From the NCBI GenBank assembly GCA_000277445.1, contig AJWJ01000433.1, forward strand, positions 1-20,731: a stretch of DNA of 20,731 bases, written 5' to 3'. Source of the stretch: Polysphondylium violaceum. Lineage: Eukaryota > Evosea > Eumycetozoa > Dictyosteliales > Dictyosteliaceae. The notes under the pieces were generated by a model. It was not told the DNA's origin. It did no database searches and saw nothing but the letters and a program-made list of their open reading frames with translations. Both the position numbers and the translations under genes were made by a program. Each line of letters begins with the position of its first letter. Within the stretch, counting starts at the first letter, position 1. Positions 9,907 through 18,194 of the stretch are shown one piece after another.

Positions 9907-10945
9907 TTAGAGTTTAGCAGTGGTGTAGTCAATATCACCATCTAAAAAGAAATCATTCATGAGTTTTTCACCTTTTTTAAAAGCATATTGATCCAAATCG
10001 GTTACACCAGCTTGAGTGACACAATATTCATCAATAAAAAAGTTACCAGTGACATTGATTGGTTGTTTGAGGATCCATAAAACAGAGTCTGACATAATTT
10101 TACAACTTCTACATTCATTGGCCACATCTGAACCTGCCAACATTTCCATTGCTGCAGTAAAGATAGCAGTTCTTGGCCAAAGAGCATTGAAAGATATTTT
10201 ATCTTTATATTCCTCTGCCATACCCAAAACACACATAGACATACCATATTTGGCCATAGTGTAGGCAGAGTGACCAGCAAACCATTTCTTGTTCATATTT
10301 AATGGTGGTGAAATATTAATGACATGTGGTGTAAATTTAGATTTCAATAAATGTGGAATACATTTTTGTGATGTTAAAAATGTACCTCTACTATTAATTC
10401 CCATCTATATTAATTATAGTAAGTTAGTACAAATAATAGTGGAGATGATAATGATAATGATAGTGATAATAATGATGATGATGATGATGGATGACTAATA
10501 CAATTGATACATACCATTAAATCAAATCTCTTTGAGCTGGTGTCTAAAGTATTGGTTAATGAAATAGCAGAGGCGTTGTTGATTAATATATCAATACCTC
10601 CAAATGTTTCAACAGTTTTTTGAACAGCAGCTTCAATTTGATCCTCAAATCTAATATCACATACGCAGGCTAAACATTTGCCACCAAGATCTTCAATTTC
10701 CTTTTTAACAGAGTAAATCGTACCTTGAAGTTTAGGATGGGGGTCAGATGTTTTAGCTGCAATAGCTACATTACCTCCCAATTTAGCAAATCTAAAAGTA
10801 GTTGTTTTTATTAAATTTATTGTGTTATTATTGTTGTTATATGTTATTATTATTAATGTTAATAATGAGATATATACTCAATTGCAATTTCTCTACCAAT
10901 ACCACGAGAGGCACCAGTAATAAATAAAGTTTGTCCTTTAAACAT
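9907..10945 (-). CDS. HSDL2-type short-chain dehydrogenase/reductase, probable peroxisomal
   Basis: Exons are 10945-10878, 10791-10515 and 10404-9907, giving 280 residues. Introns are 86 and 110 nt, with split codon GA|A and then phase 0. Residues 10-17 (TGASRGIG) are the Rossmann NAD(P)-binding glycine motif. AAKTSDPHPKLQGTIY, FGGIDILINNASAISLTNTL and RFDLMMGINSRGT are diagnostic of the hydroxysteroid dehydrogenase-like 2 group. The catalytic residues are visible as INISPP (Ser) and YTMAK (YxxxK), followed by YGMSMCVLGMAEEYK and ALWPRTAI. The protein ends AKL, a type 1 peroxisomal targeting signal, as expected for a peroxisomal lipid enzyme. Animal HSDL2 has an extra C-terminal SCP2 sterol-carrier domain; here the chain stops right after the dehydrogenase domain (DFFLDGDIDY). 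The substrate is not established for the family and cannot be inferred. Transcription is divergent from the orphan gene at 11679. Confidence 0.9.
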
Positions 10946-11678
10946 GTTGTTATTTGTTTGTATAATTATAATTTGTGAATAAAAAAAAAAAAAAAAGAAT
11001 AGAGGATACTGAAAAAAAAAAAAGAAAAATTTTTATTAGGGGGGAAATTTCAATTCATTACATATTATTAAATAGAGAGAAACTATTAATCTCTATTTAG
11101 ATACAGTTCCCATCATAATATATTATCGCGATAGATTTTTCAAAATTCCAAAAAATTGAAAAAAATTTAAAAAACAAAAAAAAAAAAATCACTACTTTTT
11201 ACTACTTTTGGCCAAAGAGTTTCAAAGAATAATGCACCGTTTTGGTGGAAAGCGAAAAGTATATCTATGAACAGAAATTGAGTGGACATACACAAAATAA
11301 CTAATACACAAGATATTGTTATGTTTCACAAATCATTGATCATTTATTAGAATATATAGTGTTTTTTCTTTTTCCCCAAAAGTAGTATCTCTTTTATTTT
11401 ATCTCTCTCTATTTACTTGATAAAAATATAACCCCTTTCTGGTATTATTGATATTTGTCAATACAACAGTGGTGTGGTCAAAATAAAACTTTACATTGTG
11501 GACATATATGTACTTCACACCACACCACCACACCATGAAAAAGCATAAATTTAAATTTTAATTATATATTTAAATTTAATAATATTGCTCATATTATATA
11601 AAAATTTTTTTATCAATTTTCTATTGTATTTATTATTATGCACTAGTAGTAGGGATCAAATAGTTATTATTTGTAGAT
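10946..11678. promoter_or_regulatory. Divergent promoter region with hairpin and small uORF
   Basis: This interval separates the minus-strand HSDL2-like gene and the plus-strand orphan. Visible elements are a hairpin with 10-bp perfect arms, TAAATAGAGA / TCTCTATTTA (11069-11078, 11090-11099), the 10-bp palindrome TATCGCGATA (11124-11133), and an inverted repeat TGGTGTGGT / ACCACACCA (11470-11478, 11525-11533). An eight-codon ATG frame starts at 11533 (MKKHKFKF) and could be an upstream ORF for the orphan gene if it lies in the mRNA. No gene is supported. Confidence 0.4.
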
Positions 11679-12311
11679 ATGGGAGGTATAATTAGTTATC
11701 TTTTTGGATCTAGAAATTTGGAATCTTCAAATTCAAATGATAAAAATAATAATGATAGAGATGATGATGACAATGATGGCCACCAAAATGATGATTCATT
11801 AGAAAAGGGTTCTCATAGTGAAAGTACCATCAACAATGGTAAGAGTAATAAAAGCAATAGTTCCAAACATCTACATGAAATACCACAATTGGTTAAAGAT
11901 AAAGATAGAGTTGGCAATGTTTATTTGATAACATATTTAAAACAATCTCATTCAAACAAATCAATTACTATTGATGTTGCCGGTGAATCAACTGATAAAC
12001 CAAGAGGATTAGAAATCTTTATTAATCCAGATAATCAAGAGACTACAATAGAAAGTAGAATGTATGATCCATCGAATGACTTTGACATTGATTGGAAATC
12101 TATTGGTAAAATTGAAAACCTTTATCATGCAAACAATCCCTCTGGATGGGTCCAAGGTTTAAATCAAGTTGTATTTGGTGATTGGAAAAAAGAATTTGAA
12201 ACTCATCAACATTTAGAAAATGAAACGAGTATTGCTTTTTGTAAATTTATTGTTGATAAACTAAAAGAAAACAATCCTTTTCCTTTAATGTGGCCAGTTG
12301 ATAATCAATAA
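11679..12311 (+). CDS. Uncharacterised protein with N-myristoylation signature
   Basis: A single exon of 210 codons; I do not recognise the family. The N-terminus MGGIIS has Gly at position 2 and Ser at position 6, fitting the N-myristoyltransferase consensus, so the protein may be membrane-anchored. Residues about 15-65 are low-complexity Asn/Asp/Ser/Lys. From about residue 65 (LHEIPQLVKDKDRVGNVYLITYL) to the end, the sequence is not low-complexity and contains aromatic-rich segments (DFDIDWKSIGKIENLYH, SGWVQGLNQVVFGDWKKEF, FPLMWPVDNQ), so it looks like one folded domain of about 145 residues. The start is chosen because it is the first ATG and gives the myristoylation motif. It is flanked by a divergent dehydrogenase gene and a tRNA locus, which say nothing about function. 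Confidence 0.75.
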   Translation: MGGIISYLFGSRNLESSNSNDKNNNDRDDDDNDGHQNDDSLEKGSHSESTINNGKSNKSNSSKHLHEIPQLVKDKDRVGNVYLITYLKQSHSNKSITIDVAGESTDKPRGLEIFINPDNQETTIESRMYDPSNDFDIDWKSIGKIENLYHANNPSGWVQGLNQVVFGDWKKEFETHQHLENETSIAFCKFIVDKLKENNPFPLMWPVDNQ

Positions 12312-13001
12312 ATTAGTTTTATTTGTTATAGAATCCTTGTTTAAATCTCAATGATAATTGATATTTTTTAGTTTTTAACCATTAGTTTTTAATTTTCGGT
12401 CGTAACTATTGATGATTAAAAATATATTCTGAATTTAGAGATAAAACTTTATTCTTTAAAGATTAAAGGTTTGCATCAAATAATATAGAATAAATATAAA
12501 TCAAAAGAAGGGTGCTAATGAGGCTTTTATCTGTTACTTGTTCTTTTTTTAGATTCTCGAAATTAACATTGTTCAACCAAATTTTTTATAGGGTATAGAC
12601 TTCTACTTCACTTCCTATATTTCCTCATAGTAGGGTTTAATAAACAATGATATTTGTCATTGTCCATTGGTGGACCTATTTATTCGAATCGAGATAAATA
12701 GAGAATAAAATATGAGTTTTCAATTCATTTATTTTAGCCAACTCAAATATTCTATTTATCGATATAATATAATCTAGATATCGATCCTGTAAAAATGATA
12801 TTGATATTTTTTAATATGACAAATTTTACAGTAACGTTTTTACTGCCATTTTTTGAAATTTTTGGAAAATGGAATTGAACCAAATTTTGAAAATAAAATC
12901 TTAAAAACAGGAATACGGGAGGATTAGATTGATCGTGTTTGAAAGTAGTTATATATCATATATCCATTGCCTTTTTATATATATTACAAATTTTAAAATT
13001 T
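12312..13001. other. Intergenic region with foldback sequences
   Basis: No coding region is supported. A long imperfect foldback lies at about 12686-12766 (GATAAATAGAGAATA... facing ...TATTCTATTTATC). CTGTAAAA and TTTTACAG, near 12786 and 12822, pair, and CAGTAA/TTACTG pair just after. AT-rich spacer otherwise, ending at the left arm of the tRNA-Arg inverted repeat. Confidence 0.35.
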
Positions 13002-13116
13002 AGCCCGACAATTGAATTTTAATTAATAAAAGATTCGAGAGATACAGGGGTCGAACCTGTGACCTATCGGTTCGTAGCCGATCGTTATATCCAACTAAAC
13101 TAATCTCCCAAGCGCG
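13002..13116. repeat. Left arm of 115-bp perfect inverted repeat
   Basis: This segment is the exact reverse complement of 13786-13900. Each arm contains a complete tRNA-Arg gene, 7 nt of identical 5' flank (CGCGCTT) and 34 nt of identical 3' flank that ends in the TTGTCGGG box. Perfect identity in non-coding flank implies recent duplication or ongoing gene conversion. Confidence 0.95.
13036..13109 (-). tRNA. tRNA-Arg (anticodon ACG)
   Basis: 74 nt that fold as a standard cloverleaf. The acceptor stem is GGGAGAT/ATCTCTC with one G-U pair. The anticodon stem is ATCGG/CCGAT with loop CTACGAA, giving anticodon ACG (read as ICG, for CGU-family Arg codons). The T stem is ACAGG/CCTGT with loop TTCGACC. 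Internal A-box (TAGTTTAGTTGG) and B-box (GGTTCGACC) are intact, and there is no intron. A T4 terminator follows (plus-strand AAAA at 13028-13031). Identical to the copy at 13793-13866. Confidence 0.97.
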
Positions 13117-13785
13117 AATTTTAAAATATCCTGGGCATATTTATATAAAATAAATACTAAATTTTTTTTTTGATAAGGTGGGACAAGATACAAAAATTGT
13201 AATTGTCTCCATCCTAATTAAAACAAAAATAAAATATTTTTTAAGGTAGCTGGATACAAAAATTGTATTTGCCTACATCCTAATTAAACCAAAAAGATAT
13301 GATGTGGTTCTGGCTAAACCATATTTGTCAAATAAAAAAAAGTTAATTAGAACAAAAGTTGAATTTGCCTGTATTGGTTTTCGTTCTCTCCCACTCCTTC
13401 CTATCACCCTTCCCAAGCAGAATATTAGACAAGAACCTCTGGATACACACCAACTTTTAATTTCATTTATAAAAATTGAAGGAGGGGCAATACATCCTCA
13501 TTAAAACAAAAAAACAAGGTTCTCTCCCATTCCCTTACACCCTCCCCAAACATCTGACATCAAGAGACTTACTATCCCACGTTCCACCACGACATATTTG
13601 AATTAATGTAAGTGCCTCCAGCTTAAAACAATAAACCTCAATATTACCATCCATTTTTGATGGAGATTTGAAAACGCCTAATGACAATTTTTTACAGGGA
13701 AATTTTAAGATAAAAAACCCTTCCCTAGAGGTGATCAACTTTTTTTATTCATTTTTTATAAATAGACTATGGAAACTATTTTTAA
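13117..13785. repeat. Repeat-rich spacer between inverted tRNA-Arg genes
   Basis: No gene; two short frames here (13304-13504 plus, 13535-13738 minus) have no recognisable protein content. The left part has two copies of a unit with core GATACAAAAATTGTA...CATCCTAATTAAA at about 13180-13229 and 13248-13295, about 66 bp apart, with weaker echoes near 13340-13375 and 13470-13510. Two copies of a C-rich segment beginning TTCTCTCCCA lie at 13384-13420 and 13518-13593. The C-rich segment recurs upstream of the tRNA-Lys gene. The spacer probably consists of remnants of a dispersed, tRNA-associated repeat; the family was not identified. Confidence 0.5.
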
Positions 13786-13792
13786 CGCGCTT

Positions 13793-13866
13793 GGGAGATT
13801 AGTTTAGTTGGATATAACGATCGGCTACGAACCGATAGGTCACAGGTTCGACCCCTGTATCTCTCG
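13793..13866 (+). tRNA. tRNA-Arg (anticodon ACG)
   Basis: Identical 74-nt gene to the minus-strand copy at 13036-13109: same stems, ACG anticodon in loop CTACGAA, intact A and B boxes, no intron. The terminator TTTT lies at 13871-13874. The two genes are transcribed towards their outer flanks, with the shared spacer on their 5' sides. Confidence 0.97.
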
Positions 13867-13890
13867 AATCTTTTATTAATTAAAATTCAA

Positions 13891-13898
13891 TTGTCGGG
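13891..13898 (+). promoter_or_regulatory. TTGTCGGG box 25 nt downstream of tRNA-Arg
   Basis: TTGTCGGG begins exactly 25 nt after the last tRNA base. The same box at the same distance follows the other tRNA-Arg (13011-13004, minus) and the unrelated tRNA-Lys (20662-20669). Consensus boxes in tRNA gene flanks have been described for Dictyostelium; whether this is one of them I cannot confirm. Confidence 0.5.
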
Positions 13899-13900
13899 CT

Positions 13901-14630
13901 TATTTTTTTTTATTTTGGTTTGATAAAAAATGATTTTGATCATTGTATTATTAGTACACATATACACTAGATAAAGATAATAAAACAAATAAAGGTTATA
14001 TCGTGAAAAGGGGGCGCAAACTAACCGAGCTTTAATTTAGGATTCAAAAACTAAGGTTCTATTTGAGGAAAATCCAGATATCGGATCCTAGATAAAAGAT
14101 ATTGTTTAATAAAATATGGATGATCTATAAGGTGTAGATCATTTATATTTTATTATAGATGGAGGAGGTTTGCATATCTTCAATATGTCTAATATGATAA
14201 TATGTGTATGTTAGCAATGGGTGGATAAAAACGAATGATCTTTATTTTTATAAATTTAAAGTTTTATGTTTTGAAAATCATGCCAAATAGTGCGCAATGA
14301 TTAACGTGAGGATTTCCATCCATTACAATTGTAATATTTCCAAAAATGGTACAGCATTTTGCATTACATTGACCCTTCGGGAAAACAGGGTAAAATCATG
14401 CTATTCAAAAATGTAAGAAAAAGAAGTTTGATCAATAATTGTTCGAGATATAAATTAAGATATTTAGTTTTGTTTTGAAAATTATTTTTTTAATAAAGGA
14501 ACATTCTTTTGATTTTTCTATTTTTTATAAACCAACAACCTTAAAAGTAGGAATTGGAAAAAGTGAAACAAACAAAGAATCTTTAGTTGGTTCCGGCATG
14601 TATTTTTAATATTATTGGTAATTTTATTGT
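13901..14630. other. Intergenic region between tRNA-Arg and ubr7
   Basis: No gene is seen. It contains a strong hairpin at 14107-14155 (20-nt arms with two mismatches around a 9-nt loop) and A/T tracts. The right end is the 3' flank of the minus-strand ubr7 gene. A 15-nt string at 14110-14124 recurs at 20695-20709, downstream of tRNA-Lys. Confidence 0.35.
14107..14155. other. Hairpin, possible structured RNA or repeat end
   Basis: AATAAAATATGGATGATCT (14108-14126) pairs with AGATCATTTATATTTTATT (14136-14154) with two internal mismatches, and one more base pair closes outside. The loop is ATAAGGTGT. It is strongly symmetrical for non-coding DNA but AT-rich, so function is uncertain. Confidence 0.35.
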
Positions 14631-15987
14631 CTAATTAATGTCTTTACCAAAGCTTCTCTTTTTATGAACCAATTCACTAAAAAATGATTGAATATCCTAA
14701 ATGGAAAATATTAATATATAAAAGAATAAATTGAAAAATAAATTATATTTACTTGTTTAGTAACAACTTGATTAGAATTTTGTTTTTTTGTTAAAAGGTC
14801 TCTAAGTTTATCTTTCATTTCACTATAACCATTTAATAAAACTTGTTGTTGAGGGCCTGGAACTAGTTTTTCAAATAAATCTTGAGATTTTTCAAAAAGA
14901 TTATTAATTTTTCCATTTTGTGATGTTTCTTGACCTTGTTTTTCTTCTTCATCTTCTTCCTGTTCTTTGGTTAAAATGAATTCTATATTTTGATCTTTAT
15001 AAAATTGTATACACTTTTCACATTTACATAATTGATTTCTCCAATCCTCTTTACAAAATAAATCTAGCTTTACATTGCATTTACTATTTGGTTTTTTGCA
15101 AGTATTTTCTTGTTGCTGTTCAATTTTTTCAATATCTACATTTTCTTTTTCATTTGTTTCTTTTGTTGTTGATGCTGCACCTGCCATAGTGGGTTTATCC
15201 ACTACTGATATGTTATCAAAATAGTTTAAAAGAAACTGATCATATTTTAGAACACAATCTAAACAAATAAAATCTTGAAAATCCTCTTGATCTGGAATCT
15301 AAAAGTTATATATATATATATATATTGATATTTAGCATTATTACTATTATTTATATATTTATAAATACTTACATTATCGACTTTGGAATTAAACTTTATA
15401 CATTGTTCATGAAACCAATCTTGACATAGAATACATAGTATCATATCTTCTTTATAATCATACTCACTATCGCAATAACAATATTTTCCATTAAAATTAT
15501 GATTGTATTTGTTTTCTGTATTTGTTGTTAAATGTTTATCAACAGTTGTTAAATCACACTTTTGTCCATTTGATTTACTTGTTCCACAATCACATTTAAA
15601 AGATCTTTTTTTAAATAGTTCATAAACATCATGATAAAGATGACATGACATTGAACAACCATAACACATACCAAACTAAATATAGATATATTTGATATTA
15701 ATAAAAAACTATATTAAAAAATAGATATAGATTTCAAAAGAAAATATATTTACAGGTGATTTATCAGATTTCTTATCAATACATGTTTTACACGCATAAA
15801 CTGGTTGATCAATATATCCTTTATCATGAGTACATTTACCCTCTTCACCCCATTTTTCAGATTCTTGATTCTCTGCTTCCTCTAATAAATCCTTTTCAAC
15901 ATTTATTTGATCCTCTAAAATCTCTTTTAATGATAAAATATCATCAGGATTCTTTCTCTTTTTGATGTTATTAAGGCTGTCACTCAT
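14631..15987 (-). CDS. ubr7: UBR7-type N-recognin (UBR box plus PHD finger), putative E3 ubiquitin ligase
   Basis: Four exons (15987-15754, 15675-15373, 15298-14753, 14696-14631), all joined in phase 0 across introns of 78, 74 and 56 nt, give 382 residues. UBR-box zinc ligands run from C52 (KCTHDKGY) through C66/C69 (YACKTC), C82, C85, C89 and H90 (MCYGCSMSCH) to C106/C108 (FKCDCG). A PHD finger follows at about 143-200 (YCYCDSEYDYKEDMILCILC, DWFHEQC, FICLDCV). A Lys/Glu/Gln-rich linker then precedes a Cys-rich segment (CKEDWRNQLCKCEKC), and the C-terminus includes the tiny last exon DIQSFFSELVHKKR, matching the end of animal UBR7. UBR7 binds N-degron or histone substrates and is proposed to ubiquitinate histone H2B; that role here is by homology only. 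It shares a 95-bp promoter interval with cdk10. Confidence 0.93.
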
Positions 15988-16082
15988 AGTTGTAATAAGT
16001 GTGAGATTTATTCATTAATGAAATTAATTTTTTTAATAAAAAATTTTAAAATGTTCATTTTTCACACACTGCGCACAGAGAA
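15988..16082. promoter_or_regulatory. Compact bidirectional promoter, ubr7 / cdk10
   Basis: Only 95 nt separate the ATG of ubr7 (minus, 15987) from the ATG of cdk10 (plus, 16083). Both promoters and both 5' UTRs must fit here or overlap the neighbouring coding region. It holds T/A tracts on both sides of a CACACACTGCGCACAG-like patch near 16063-16078, which contains TGCGCA. Confidence 0.6.
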
Positions 16083-17445
16083 ATGATTGAATTTAAAAAT
16101 GTAGATTTAGAGAAAGGAATAAGATCTATTAGTGATTTTGTCAAATTGGATAGTATAGGTGAAGGAACATATGGTATTGTTTGTATGTATGTTGCAAACA
16201 TCTTGAAAGATAATAGGGATGAGACAGAGAGAAGATAGAGAACAATAAACTAAAATTTTGAATCAAAAAAAGATAAAGGTAGAGATAAAAAGAATGGAAA
16301 TATTGTAGCTATTAAAAAAATAAAAATGGAGCAAGAAAAAGATGGTATGCCTCTTGTAAGTAGTAGGTTACTTTTATTATGATTATAATCAACAACTTAT
16401 TGATTAAACAAACAAAACAGACATCTCTAAGAGAAATTCAATTACTAAAGGAAATGAAACATCCAAATGTAGTTTCTCTATTAGAAGTTGTAGTTGGGTC
16501 AAGTTTAGATAGTATTTATTTGGTATTTGAATATATAGAACATGATTTTGCTGCATTGATTGATTTTAATAATAAACCATTTAAAGAATCAGAGATCAAA
16601 TGTTTTCTTCTACAACTTTTAAGAGGTATAGAATATTTACATTCACATTATATAATACATAGAGATTTAAAATGCTCAGTAAGTATAAATTGTATTAAAA
16701 TATAAAGATGGATTAAATCACATTTATATATTAATATCTCTATACAAATATAGAATTTATTATATAGTGATTCAGGGTATTTAAAATTGGCAGATTTTGG
16801 ATTAGCTAGAAAATTTGGATATCCTATTGATAATATAACACCAAAAGTAGTTACACTATGGTACAGAGCACCAGAACTATTATTGGGCGCAGAAAAATAT
16901 TCATCTTCTGTTGATATATGGTCTATTGGATGTATATTTGGTGAGCTACTATTGGGCTATCCACTTGCATCGGCAAAGAATGAAATTGATCAAATTCGTC
17001 AGATATTTGATTTACTCGGAGATCCAAACGAAATTATTTGGCCCGGTTTTTCATCTCTTCCAAATTCAAAAAAAATAATTCATCTCTTCAAAACCTTCTT
17101 ATAATCACTTACATCAAAAAATACCAAATCTATCTAAAAATGCTTATGATCTGTTGGATAAATTTTTAGTATGTGTATTTATTTATTTGTTTATCAATAT
17201 TTATATTTATTAATATCTCATAAATTTATTAGACCTATGATCCACTTAAAAGAATTACGGCAGCAGAGGCATTAAAGCATCCATATTTCTATGAAAGCCC
17301 GTTTCCTCAACCTATCGCACTTATGCCAAAGTTTCCCGTTATTAATAAGAATCTAAAAAAGAGTCAATCATCAACATTAACTTTAAATAATAATAGTAAT
17401 ACTACGACTACAACCACATCAACAACAAATTCTCATGCAAAGTAA
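16083..17445 (+). CDS. cdk10: Cyclin-dependent kinase 10 (CDK10)-like kinase, with an apparent +1 frame break
   Basis: Exons are 16083-16182, 16273-16355, 16421-16678, 16754-17168 and 17233-17445, encoding about 355 residues. CDK10 partners cyclin M in animals and acts in transcription and cell-cycle control. Visible features are glycine loop GEGTYGIV (26-33), ATP lysine K48 (IVAIKK), PSTAIRE-equivalent GMPLTSLREI, HRDLKCSN with catalytic D143, DFG (161-163), and TPKVVTLWYRAPELLLG, which is diagnostic of CDK10/CDK11. WPGFSSLP follows, then KPSYNHLHQKIPNLS, TYDPLKRITAAEAL and a Ser/Thr/Asn tail. Exon 1-2 joining at T|AT gives VYKGRDKKNG. Within exon 4, the frame carrying WPGFSSLP runs into TAA at 17102, while the conserved downstream frame (KPSYNHL onward) is +1. 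No AG exists between 17042 and 17167, so a normal intron cannot join them. This is a sequence error, a real mutation or a programmed +1 shift. Confidence 0.85.
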
Positions 17446-18194
17446 ATATGTAAGGTCCTCTAGAAAATTAAGAAACCCATCATCGTCATATGACCACCGA
17501 TTTTTTTTTTAAATTTTTTTTTTTTTTTTAATTTAATTTTGAAATTAAATTTATTGGGGTACCCAAAAGATTATTACACAACAACATATTACATTCATTT
17601 AAAAATATCATACTATTATATTATTATTTGTAAGTAAACAAAGTTTAAAACTACAATTAAGTTTTTTGAAACATCACCACCACCCCAAATAAAAAGAGAT
17701 TTAATTTACTTTGGGTATATCACACACTAGAGTAGGCGTTGAAGGGTTATGTGAGCGGAGAGTGTGGTTGTGGGGGAAAAGTTTTTTGTTTTGTTGTTTT
17801 CCATCCATCAGTCTTTTTTTTAAAAAAAGGGTAATAATGGAAATACAAAATAGATAGGGAAATAAGAGTCAAACCATATCTCAATAATTATTTGTTTGTT
17901 GAATTTCAATCACAAACCATTTGTTTATTACCTCTTCAATTGATTTCAAGTTAAACGCACTTTACTAATACCAATTTTTATTTGATAATTTGAAACCAAT
18001 TCAATAACCTCTCACCCATTTGTTGTGTTAATCTCGCAAAAAAAAAAAAAAAAAAAACAAACAAAAACAAAATTTTTTTTCACTCTCATATTTTTTTTCA
18101 CCTTTACAGTGTGAGTGTGTAAATATATAATTATTCTTTTCAATTTATTTGTATCTGTTATATATAAATAAATATATATAATCTTACAAAGAAA
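17446..18194. promoter_or_regulatory. cdk10 3' flank and CDC50 gene promoter
   Basis: Both neighbours are on the plus strand. After T tracts at 17500-17530 there is a G-rich patch at about 17735-17780 (GTGAGCGGAGAGTGTGGTTGTGGGGG) that resembles G-box promoter elements of this organism. The region ends in long A runs and an AT-rich 5' UTR before the ATG at 18195. No gene is seen. Confidence 0.4.

Larger units (their letters stand above)
13786..13900. repeat. Right arm of 115-bp perfect inverted repeat
   Basis: Exact reverse complement of 13002-13116 over the whole length. Identity ends abruptly on both sides (at CGCGCTT on the inner side and at GTCGGGCT on the outer side). Confidence 0.95.

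Noticed and set aside
13304-13738. Two short frames between the tRNA-Arg genes
   Set aside because: They run across dispersed repeat segments, have no recognisable domain and no conserved start or splice signals.
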